The translations under genes and the position numbers were made by a program. The notes below the pieces were generated by a model. It saw nothing but the letters and a program-made list of their open reading frames with translations. It was not told the origin of the DNA and searched no databases. From Candidatus Sumerlaeia bacterium (GTDB lineage Bacteria > Sumerlaeota > Sumerlaeia > SLMS01 > JAHLLQ01): a stretch of DNA of 56,110 nucleotides. The stretch is taken from assembly GCA_019634695.1 (NCBI GenBank), contig JAHCAW010000024.1:1-56110 (forward strand), written 5' to 3'. Below, one piece after another: positions 8,811 to 15,564 of this stretch (the first letter of the stretch is position 1; every line of letters begins with the position of its first letter).

Positions 8811-8837
8811 CACTCGGTCCCGTGAAGGGACCGGGTG
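8811..8837 (-). terminator. Second hairpin directly after the histone-like gene
   Basis: An 11-bp stem with one G-T pair (CACTCGGTCCC at 8811-8821, GGGACCGGGTG at 8827-8837) closes the 5-base loop GTGAA and lies three bases from the stop codon. No T-run follows. It may act with the downstream terminator or protect the 3' end of the mRNA. Confidence 0.5.
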
Positions 8838-8839
8838 CA

Positions 8840-9046
8840 TTACTTCTTGGCAGCCTTCTTGGCGGCCTTCTTGGCACCGGCCTTCTTGGCGGCCTTCTTC
8901 GCGCCCGCCTTCTTGGCACCGGCCTTCTTCGCTCCGGCCTTCTTGGCAGCCTTCTTGGCTCCGGCCTTCTTGGCTCCAGCCTTCTTCGCGCCAGCTTTCT
9001 TTGCCGCTTTCTTGCTGGCTTTCTTGGCGGCAGCTTTCTTCGCCAT
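8840..9046 (-). CDS. Lys/Ala-rich histone H1-like protein
   Basis: A 68-residue, extremely basic protein made almost entirely of AAKKA and GAKKA units. Such chains occur in bacterial histone H1-like proteins (Hc1/Hc2 type) and as tails on HU, where they bind and condense DNA. I start it at ATG 9046 because GAGGTGAG sits 8 bases upstream; an upstream ATG at 9154 would add a 36-residue non-repetitive leader with no good ribosome site. It has its own terminator and a possible promoter at 9153-9182, so it is a single-gene unit. It has no globular domain, so its assignment rests on composition and repeat pattern alone. The repeat DNA is prone to slippage, so length may vary between strains. Confidence 0.82.
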   Translation of the reverse strand: MAKKAAAKKASKKAAKKAGAKKAGAKKAGAKKAAKKAGAKKAGAKKAGAKKAAKKAGAKKAAKKAAKK

Positions 9047-9152
9047 AAGCGCACTCACCTCGCTTGTGGATTGTCCCGAGGAGCCCTTGTGGAACCCCTT
9101 CGGTTGGGCATCGAGCGCACGCATGTACGCATGGAAGCCTCTTAACTTCAGC

Positions 9153-9182
9153 ATGAGTCTGGACCGTTGTGAAAGGTGTCAA
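9153..9182 (-). promoter_or_regulatory. Possible sigma-70-type promoter of the histone-like gene
   Basis: A perfect -35 TTGACA lies on the minus strand at 9177-9182. An 18-base spacer leads to ACTCAT (9153-9158), which matches the -10 consensus at only three positions. The flank is clearly more AT-rich than its surroundings. It would give a leader of about 100 bases. Confidence 0.3.
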
Positions 9183-9264
9183 CAGCAAACGTACGATGCT
9201 GTGGATAAATCGTGCACTTCTTCACTGGTTGTCTTCGCGCGTGCGTGAAGCTGAGAGCAACCCA

Positions 9265-10959
9265 CTACGATGAAGGAGTCGCATCGTGTGCATCGTGCAG
9301 CGCGTCCCACGTCACCAGATAGGGACTGCGCGGCAGGCGCTCGCGCAATGCGGCGATGCGCTGCTGGGCCTCATCCGTGCGCCCCAGCACGTGCAGGGCG
9401 ACGGCCTCGAAGAAGAGCAGGTCGTCCTGCGCGCGCACCGCAAGAGCCGCCGGCAACTGGCCCTCGATGCGCCGGATGCGGCGCAGGGCGCGGCGCGCCT
9501 CCTCCTCGGAGATCGTGGCCGAATCGAAGCGATCGGCCGCCGCCATCAGCGAATAGTAGCCCTGCAAGGCCATGCGGCGCGCGGCCTCGTCGAGACGCGC
9601 GCGCAGGCCCTCGGCCTCTCCGGCGCCCAGCGCATCCCACTCGATCGTCTCGGCCAGATCGAGCGCCGCCTCGATCTCCTCGTTGTCGAGCGCCTGCTCG
9701 ACGGCGTCGCGCACGGCCAGCACGCGCTGGCGCTCCTGATGGCGCAGCGACTCTGCGACGGCCGTCTCCAGCCGCCGCAGCCGCGCCTGAGCCGCCGCCG
9801 ACAGGTCCAACGACGGCACCGCGGCCAACAACTCCTGCGCGCCGGGCAGGTCCTGCTCGGCATGGGCGCGCTCGATCGCATCGAGCAGGATCGCGACACG
9901 GCGCTCGTTGAGCGCGGCGATCAGCGGCTCGACGGCCTCGTGGTCCTCAACCACGCGGGCCAGGGCACGCGCGCGCTCCAGCTTGCCTTCGACGGCGATC
10001 AGATCCCCGCCCTGCTCCAGTGCGGCCTCGACAGCCGCCACCAACTCGTCAAGCTCCCGGCGGCCCTTGGCGGCGAAGGCGGCAACGGCGTTGTCGGGCA
10101 ACGACGAATCCGGCGCGATCGTGCGGAGCATCGCCGCCCGCCGCGTCACCTGTTCGCGGGCTTCCGCGCCGAAGGGGGCAGCCGCAGCCTCCTCGAGATC
10201 GCGAACGGCGGCCTGCACGAGCAGGGTGCGCGTCTGTTCCAGTGCCTTGTCGTAGGCCGCCGGCAGGTGCATCGCCTGGAGACGGCCGAGTTCCTCGTGC
10301 GCGGCGCCGTACGACCGGTCGACCACCAGACGATTGATGGCCTCCATGCGCTCGCGCAGCAGGCGGTCGATGGAGGTCTCGAGAAGCTGGGCGCTGACCT
10401 CGCGCTGCTCGGTGGAGAGGGGCCGCGGGAGTTCGGCGAGCAGGTCGAGGCTGGCGGCGGGATTGGGGCGGGCGAACTCGGCCCAGGCGGCGCGCAGGAA
10501 CCGGTCCTCGCGCGAGGGCCACAGCACCATCGTCGTCGTCAGGGCGCCAAGGAAGACGGCCGCCACGCCGGCGAAGACGACCCGGCGCGTGCGGCGCACG
10601 AGGGGCAGCGCGCGCTCAAGCTCGGGCAGCGCACAGATGTAGGCATGGGCGCGATGGATCGTCTCGTTGCTCTCCACGACGCGGCGCCACTGCTCGCGGG
10701 CTTCTTCGGGGCGCTCGAGCCGGGCGAACAGCGTGCCCAGCAGCAGCCGTGCCTCGTTGAGCCGGCTGTCGAGCTCGAGGGCGTTCTTCAGCTCGCCCAT
10801 CGCCTCGTAGGGGCGCCCGCGCTCGGCGTGCTCCAGCGCCACGTTGTAGTGGTGCTTGGCCTTGTTGCGGATCAGACGCAGCATCGTCAGATCCTTCGAG
10901 CAGTGGTAGCACCGCTCCCGATCGTCGCGATTCTCCGTCTCGCAGTAGGGACACCGCAT
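9265..10959 (-). CDS. Zinc-ribbon, TPR and coiled-coil membrane protein
   Basis: A 564-residue protein. Residues 3-20 form a zinc ribbon of the form CPYC-x12-CYHC. A TPR-like unit follows (about 30-105, with RGRPYEAMGELKNALELD), then one membrane helix (about 127-148). Residues 150-560 are long amphipathic Ala/Glu/Arg-rich helices resembling degenerate TPR or coiled coil. With the zinc ribbon and TPR cytoplasmic, the long C-terminal region would be in the periplasm. No enzyme motif is seen. The family of zinc-ribbon plus TPR proteins is broad and of unknown role; a scaffold is likely. It is monocistronic on the reverse strand. Confidence 0.85.
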   Translation of the reverse strand: MRCPYCETENRDDRERCYHCSKDLTMLRLIRNKAKHHYNVALEHAERGRPYEAMGELKNALELDSRLNEARLLLGTLFARLERPEEAREQWRRVVESNETIHRAHAYICALPELERALPLVRRTRRVVFAGVAAVFLGALTTTMVLWPSREDRFLRAAWAEFARPNPAASLDLLAELPRPLSTEQREVSAQLLETSIDRLLRERMEAINRLVVDRSYGAAHEELGRLQAMHLPAAYDKALEQTRTLLVQAAVRDLEEAAAAPFGAEAREQVTRRAAMLRTIAPDSSLPDNAVAAFAAKGRRELDELVAAVEAALEQGGDLIAVEGKLERARALARVVEDHEAVEPLIAALNERRVAILLDAIERAHAEQDLPGAQELLAAVPSLDLSAAAQARLRRLETAVAESLRHQERQRVLAVRDAVEQALDNEEIEAALDLAETIEWDALGAGEAEGLRARLDEAARRMALQGYYSLMAAADRFDSATISEEEARRALRRIRRIEGQLPAALAVRAQDDLLFFEAVALHVLGRTDEAQQRIAALRERLPRSPYLVTWDALHDAHDATPSS

Positions 10960-11021
10960 CGGCAGCCGCCTTTCGGAACGCTCGACCGGCAGCGTCCCGA
11001 CCCCGCCCGACAGACGTCAAG

Positions 11022-11056
11022 GTGAAGGCAGAAGGCGGAGCGCAGAGGGCAGAGAA
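11022..11056 (+). repeat. Degenerate heptamer tract, left arm
   Basis: About five tandem 7-base units such as AAGGCAG, AAGGCGG, AGCGCAG, AGGGCAG. The units are the reverse complement of those in the right arm at 11144-11212, so the two tracts can pair over a spacer of about 90 bases. Confidence 0.7.
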
Positions 11057-11143
11057 CGGGAGGGGGGAAGGGGCGCACGCAAAGCCGCAAAGCCGGGAAG
11101 GGAGTGGGGGTTCCCGTCGGATCATCCGGCGTCACGACCAGCC

Positions 11144-11212
11144 CTTTTGCCTTCCGCCTTCTGCCCTCTGTACCCCACCTTCCGCCTTCCGCACTCTGTC
11201 CTTCGCCTTCTG
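11144..11212 (+). repeat. Degenerate heptamer tract, right arm
   Basis: About nine 7-base units of the form TTCYGCC (TTTTGCC, TTCCGCC, TTCTGCC, then after a short break TTCCGCC, TTCCGCA and relatives). It faces the left arm in inverted orientation. The pattern recalls the short tandemly repeated repetitive heptamers of cyanobacteria in style, not in known homology. Confidence 0.7.
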
Positions 11213-11261
11213 ACATCATCCTTCTCCTTGGCTCCGTGCGGGCGGGGCGGGAGGGTGCCGC

Positions 11262-13451
11262 ATGACGATGGAGACGCGAGCGCGGTGGAGTTGGCGCGTC
11301 GGCGTGGCGTTCGGCCTGCTGCTGCTGGCGTGCGTGCAGCTCGGCCCCCTGGTGCATGAGCGGCCCGAGGGTGGAGCGACCTGGTTCCTCTTCGGGCTCG
11401 ATACCGTCGGGCACGACGTCCCGGTGCAGATGTGGGTGTGGCACGAGGTGGCGCACGGCGGCGGGACGATGCCGCTGTGGATGCCGCCGTTGAAGGGAGG
11501 GCTGCCGACGGTCGGGGCGTTCCTGTGGACGCCTCTGGCACCGACGTTGTGGCTGCACACGGCGCTGCCGTTTGCGTTGGCCCAGCGCCTCCAGTTCGTG
11601 CTGGCGTTGTGGTGGGCGGGTCTCGGGGGCTACTGGCTGGCACGCGAGCTGGGAATGGCGCGCGCGGTGGCGGTGCTGACCGCGGTGGCGTGCGCGGTGT
11701 CGGGACATCTGGTGACGCTGATCCACGCGGGGCACTTGCAGAAGGTGCTGGCACTGGCGTGGGTGCCGTGGTTCGCGGGTGGAATGGTGCGGCTGTTCGC
11801 CGGGGAACGTGCGGCGGCGGTGCGCGTGACGGGCGTCGCGGCGGCCGGCGTGGCGCTCGGCATGGCGTTCCTCTGCGGTCATCCTCAGGTCGCCTACACG
11901 ATGATGGCGTTGTTGGGCCTGCGTGCGGGTTTCGAACTCGCCTGGCCGGCGACGAAGCGCCGCGTCGTGCCGGTGATGGCGGGTGCCGGCGCGGTGGTGG
12001 TGCTGGGACTGCTGGTGGGCGGCGGCCAGCTTGTGCCGGGCAGCGAGATGGGCGCGCTGTCGAATCGTGCGGCGGGCGTGACGTTCGAGGAGGCGGTCGC
12101 CACGAGCTATCCGCCGAGCGAGGTGTTCGAGTTCGTCCTGCCGCGCTTTCGGGGCGATTCGTCGGCGGTGGGCCACGGGGTGTATCACGGTGCTTGGGGC
12201 GAGCGCCTCGTGTCGGACTACGCGGGCGCGTTGGTCGTCGTGCTCGCGCTGTTGGCGTTTGTTCGATGCGTGCGTCGTCGCGAGGCCGCGTTCTGGCTGC
12301 TGACCGCCGCGGCGTTCCTTGTCGTGGGCTTCGGAAGCCACACGCCGGTCTATCGCGTGCTGTACGACTGGTTGCCGGGGCTGGATCGGTTCCGATCGCC
12401 GGGGACCTTCTTCGCGGGCGTGGCGCTGGCGTTGCCGGTGCTGGCGGGATTGGGCCTCGAGGCCTGCGTCGAGGCACTGCAACGGCCGGGGCGCTCGCTC
12501 GTGAGGCGCGTCGCCGGCATCGTGGCGGCGCTGGGTATCTTGGGCGCGCTGGCGGCGTGGTGGGGACACGACGGCGCGTCGCAGGAAGCGACCGACCTGA
12601 TGCTGGGCTCCCTCGCGCGCACACTCGGCCTTGTGGCGTTCGGATCGGCGTTGGTGGTCGGGGCGACGTTCCTGCGCACGGCGCGGGCGTTGGCGTTGGC
12701 GTTGCCACTGGCCTGCGCGGGGGCAACGGCGGGCGATCTGGCAACGGCGAACGCTGCGTTCCTGCGGGCGGTGGATTGGGACTCGTGGGCGCTGTACGCG
12801 GCACCGGGCGAGCTGGACGACCGCGTGATGCGCCTGCCGGAGCCGCGTCGCGTCTTCGAGCCCGGCCGCGAGTTGTCGCTGCGCCCTCTGCTCGTCGGCC
12901 GCGATGCGCTGCTGGCGTATCATCCAATCAGCTTCGCCGCCTACGAGGCGCACCTGGCCGCCACGCCGTTCGACTCGGTCGAGTGGCGCGCGGCATGGGG
13001 CGTCCAGCACGTGTGGTATCCCGGACCGCTCGACGACCTTGCGGGCTCGCCGTTCGAGGTCGTGGCCTCGCTGGCGGGACCGCCGCGTGCAGTGCTGCTG
13101 CGCGACACGCGGGTGCCGGCGCCGGTGCGCGCTGTCGAGGGCGCGAGCGAGGAGCTGCGCTGGCATTGGCTGGAGCGCACGCCGAACCGGCAGACGCTCG
13201 AGGCAGCCTGCGACCGGCCGCTCCTCGTCGAGGTCGCCGAGACCATCGCACCGGGATGGCGTTGGCGCGTCGGCGACGGCGACTGGCAGGAGGCACCGGA
13301 GGTGGCGCTGACACGCCGCGTGGCGCTCGAGGCCGGGGCGCACCAGGTCGTCTGGGAGTATCGCCCGCGCGCGTGGCGCGTTGGGCTGTGGATGACGGCG
13401 CTGGGTTTGGGAATGAGTGGCGCGTTGCTGATGGGCGGACGACGCCGATGA
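11262..13451 (+). CDS. YfhO-like polytopic membrane protein (GT-C type)
   Basis: A 729-residue membrane protein with about ten or eleven transmembrane helices in the first 480 residues and a beta-rich extracytoplasmic domain at 490-700, closing with one more helix. The layout and the SGHLVTLIHAGHLQK segment after the third helix fit the bacterial YfhO family (PF09586), GT-C-fold proteins thought to add sugars from lipid carriers to envelope polymers such as lipoteichoic acid in Gram-positives. A DTVGHDVPVQ segment in the first loop stands where GT-C enzymes place acidic catalytic residues. ATG 11262 follows GGGAGGG. The next gene, cdsA, begins about 100 bases later and may be co-transcribed. 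The donor and acceptor are unknown. Confidence 0.82.
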   Translation: MTMETRARWSWRVGVAFGLLLLACVQLGPLVHERPEGGATWFLFGLDTVGHDVPVQMWVWHEVAHGGGTMPLWMPPLKGGLPTVGAFLWTPLAPTLWLHTALPFALAQRLQFVLALWWAGLGGYWLARELGMARAVAVLTAVACAVSGHLVTLIHAGHLQKVLALAWVPWFAGGMVRLFAGERAAAVRVTGVAAAGVALGMAFLCGHPQVAYTMMALLGLRAGFELAWPATKRRVVPVMAGAGAVVVLGLLVGGGQLVPGSEMGALSNRAAGVTFEEAVATSYPPSEVFEFVLPRFRGDSSAVGHGVYHGAWGERLVSDYAGALVVVLALLAFVRCVRRREAAFWLLTAAAFLVVGFGSHTPVYRVLYDWLPGLDRFRSPGTFFAGVALALPVLAGLGLEACVEALQRPGRSLVRRVAGIVAALGILGALAAWWGHDGASQEATDLMLGSLARTLGLVAFGSALVVGATFLRTARALALALPLACAGATAGDLATANAAFLRAVDWDSWALYAAPGELDDRVMRLPEPRRVFEPGRELSLRPLLVGRDALLAYHPISFAAYEAHLAATPFDSVEWRAAWGVQHVWYPGPLDDLAGSPFEVVASLAGPPRAVLLRDTRVPAPVRAVEGASEELRWHWLERTPNRQTLEAACDRPLLVEVAETIAPGWRWRVGDGDWQEAPEVALTRRVALEAGAHQVVWEYRPRAWRVGLWMTALGLGMSGALLMGGRRR

Positions 13452-13548
13452 GGCCCGCCGCCGTTTCCGCTTCCCCCAGCGCACCAAGTGGAAGGGTGAT
13501 GGGCAGGTGTCGGGCGACGAGAGCCCGGACTCCGAGGAGGTGGTGCGC

Positions 13549-14367
13549 GTGACGACCCGGATTGTGACCGCCGTCTGCCTGCTGGCCGTCGTGGCGCTGG
13601 GCTTCGTGTTCGAGTCGATGCGCTGGGCGCCGATCCTGCTGGTGATGCTGCTGGGCGTGGCGTGCGTGTCGGAGCTGGCGGCGATGGCGGCGCGGCGCGG
13701 CGTGGTGCTGGCTCCGCGGTTGGCGATGGTGGCGGTCGTCGCGATGGTCTACTTGGGTTGGCGGGGTCGCGCGCTCGAGTCGGCGCTGGTCATCGGACTG
13801 GTGGCGGTGCTGGCGTTGGCCGAGCGGCTGCGTCGGCCATCGCTGGAGGGCTCCTGGAACGACGCCGCGGCGACCATCGGCGCGACGACCTACATCGGCC
13901 TGCCGCTGGCGTTCCTGACGACGTTGCTGGTGCAGTCGGATGCGTCGCGCCTGTGGATGCTGTGGCTGCTGACGATCGTGTGGACCACGGACACGATGGC
14001 GCTGTTCGTGGGGCGGACGTTCGGGCGGAGGAAGATGGCTCCCCGCATCAGCCCGGGCAAGACATGGGAAGGCGCGGCGGGCGGCCTGCTGGGAGCGCTG
14101 GTGCCGGGCGCCATCTTCCGGGCATCGGCGCCGGAGACTTTCGGCGACGTCGGCACGGTCGAGTTGGTGTTGGTCGGTCTGGTGTTCGGGACGCTGACGC
14201 AGGTGGGGGACCTGGTCGAGTCGCTGCTCAAGCGCGAGGCGGGCGTGAAGGACAGCGGCGCGCTGCTGCCGGGACACGGCGGGGCGCTGGACCGTGTGGA
14301 CTCGATCCTGTTCGTTGCCGTGCCCTTCGTGTGCTACCTGCGCGTGCTGCACCCGACGGTCTTCTGA
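13549..14367 (+). CDS. cdsA: Phosphatidate cytidylyltransferase CdsA
   Basis: A 272-residue integral membrane enzyme that makes CDP-diacylglycerol from CTP and phosphatidic acid, the branch point of phospholipid synthesis. The CdsA signature is intact near the C-terminus: SLLKREAGVKDSGALLPGHG followed by GALDRVDSILF. About seven membrane helices precede it, and the WTTDTMALFVGRTFGRRKM and SPGKTWEG segments are also typical. I chose the GTG start at 13549 because GAGGAGG lies 8 bases upstream; the frame is open back to a GTG at 13507 with a poor ribosome site, which would add 14 charged residues. It fits functionally with the acyltransferase fusion at 15565-19068. Confidence 0.95.
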   Translation: MTTRIVTAVCLLAVVALGFVFESMRWAPILLVMLLGVACVSELAAMAARRGVVLAPRLAMVAVVAMVYLGWRGRALESALVIGLVAVLALAERLRRPSLEGSWNDAAATIGATTYIGLPLAFLTTLLVQSDASRLWMLWLLTIVWTTDTMALFVGRTFGRRKMAPRISPGKTWEGAAGGLLGALVPGAIFRASAPETFGDVGTVELVLVGLVFGTLTQVGDLVESLLKREAGVKDSGALLPGHGGALDRVDSILFVAVPFVCYLRVLHPTVF

Positions 14368-14505
14368 TACGAGTCGGGAAATCGGAAACAAACAGCAGGA
14401 ATGGCAGGTGCTGGTTGGGAGTATCGAGAAGCATCCGGAGGGCGCCGGCACGCCGCCTCGCTTGCGCTCGGGGTGCTGAAGGATGACTCGGTAGAGTGCG
14501 GGCGG

Positions 14506-14543
14506 ACAAAGAGAACGGCCGGGAGTCGTGAAACCCCCGGCCG
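14506..14543 (-). terminator. Intrinsic terminator of the pseudopilin gene
   Basis: A stem of ten positions with one mismatch (14516-14525 with 14534-14543, 8-base loop) is followed on the minus strand by the T-rich TTCTCTTTG. It lies 28 bases after the pseudopilin stop codon at 14572. It would also stop antisense reading into cdsA. Confidence 0.75.
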
Positions 14544-14571
14544 CGAATTGCCGACTGTGTGCGAGGCCGAC

Positions 14572-15318
14572 TTACTGGGCCCGATCGATGGCCATACGGA
14601 GGCCTTGGCCCGAGGCGTAGGTGGCGCCGGCCGAGGTCGCGCCACCGGCGCGGAAGATCGAGCCTTCCGACACCGTGCCGTTCGTCGGGTCGTAGATCAG
14701 CATGATGGGCTCGTCGGGTGTCGTGTGGTTGGACAGCACGCCGCCCATGTTGTAGTAGTTGCTGTCGGGGCCGACCGACATGAGGAACCAGCCCACAGCC
14801 TTGACCTTGTTGGGCTCGAAGCTGCCCGTGGCGACGGTCGCGCGCTGTTCCGGGTTCACGGCCTGATAGAGATACGAATTGATGCGGGCGGCCTGATCGG
14901 TCGTCGGGTCAACGGTGATGGGCGCCGAGTTGACCATGGCGAGCGCGGTGGCGGCGGACTTGCGGGTGCGCACGGAGAAGGCGTCGCGGAAGGCGCCGGT
15001 GGTGATGTAGGCGACCGGCGTGGAGAGGCGCTCGAGAATCATGAAGTCGCCGTCGCTGCTGGGATTGGCGGCCGGCGGCAGGTTATAGGCCAAAGCGGTG
15101 GCGCGCGTGTTGCACTGCGGATAGGCGTTGTAGTCGACGGCGTATGCCTCAAGAGCGGTGGTGAGGGTGCGCATGTCGGACTTGGCGCGCGAGACCTTCG
15201 ACCGTACCTGCGCTTCGAGGAAGTTGGGCACGGCGATGGCCGCCAGGATGGCGATGATCGCCACGACGATCAGCAGTTCGATCAGGGTGAAGCCTTTGCT
15301 GCGGAGGGTGTTCGACAT
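14572..15318 (-). CDS. Type II secretion/type IV-pilus-like pseudopilin (GspG type)
   Basis: A 248-residue class III prepilin-like protein. The short leader MSNTLRSKG is cut before the Phe of GFTLIELLIVVAIIAILAA, with Glu5 of the mature chain present; this helix anchors the subunit in the inner membrane and packs in the pseudopilus. The next segment, NFLEAQVRSKVSRAKSDMR, is the form seen in GspG-like proteins of uncultured phyla. The globular C-terminal part ends with YDPTNGTVSEGSIFR, which is also found in the leaderless protein at 51783-52352. Start: ATG 15318 with AAGGAG about 10 bases upstream; the frame running to 15534 has no leader function. No other secretion genes are adjacent, so it must work with machinery elsewhere. 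Confidence 0.92.
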   Translation of the reverse strand: MSNTLRSKGFTLIELLIVVAIIAILAAIAVPNFLEAQVRSKVSRAKSDMRTLTTALEAYAVDYNAYPQCNTRATALAYNLPPAANPSSDGDFMILERLSTPVAYITTGAFRDAFSVRTRKSAATALAMVNSAPITVDPTTDQAARINSYLYQAVNPEQRATVATGSFEPNKVKAVGWFLMSVGPDSNYYNMGGVLSNHTTPDEPIMLIYDPTNGTVSEGSIFRAGGATSAGATYASGQGLRMAIDRAQ

Positions 15319-15479
15319 TTCTGGGGGTCTCCTTGTCGAAGCGTTGCGGAAAGCAGATTTCCCACCCGAGAGCGTTCCTATCCCCGGTTCCGGCGCCTCG
15401 CTTGTCAGGCACTCTGCATCCGACTGCGGTCGGTATGGGCCGACAAACGTCCCGCTCGCAAGGGAAGATTGAGCGGCGC

Positions 15480-15505
15480 AGGCGTCCTGACGCCTTTCTT
15501 TTATT
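15480..15505 (+). terminator. Terminator-like hairpin facing the plus strand, no gene upstream
   Basis: AGGCGT (15480-15485), loop CCTG, ACGCCT (15490-15495), then TTCTTTTATT on the plus strand. Both flanking genes are on the minus strand, so the only plus-strand transcript it could end is an unannotated or antisense one. A second small hairpin (CCGGTT-CGC-AACCGG) follows it. Confidence 0.35.
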
Positions 15506-15564
15506 CGATAACCGGTTCGCAACCGGGCACTCACCTGATTCTGACGCCGGCCCCCAAGGCGTTG

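Larger units (their letters stand above)
10960..11261. other. Intergenic region between divergent genes, built around a heptamer inverted repeat
   Basis: This 302-base gap lies between the start of the zinc-ribbon gene (minus) and the start of the YfhO-like gene (plus), so it should hold both promoters. No clear -35/-10 pair stands out. Most of it is taken up by two tracts of degenerate 7-base repeats in opposite orientation, listed separately. The plus-strand gene has a GGGAGGG ribosome site just before 11262. Confidence 0.6.

Noticed and set aside
8840..9046. CRISPR-like or satellite array
   Set aside because: The regular DNA pattern comes from AAKKA/GAKKA codons in an open frame with ribosome site; there are no spacers.
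11432..13552. 706-codon frame overlapping the YfhO-like gene
   Set aside because: Its composition (Arg/Gly/Ala-rich, no hydrophobic pattern) is that of a shifted frame; the membrane-protein frame is the real one.
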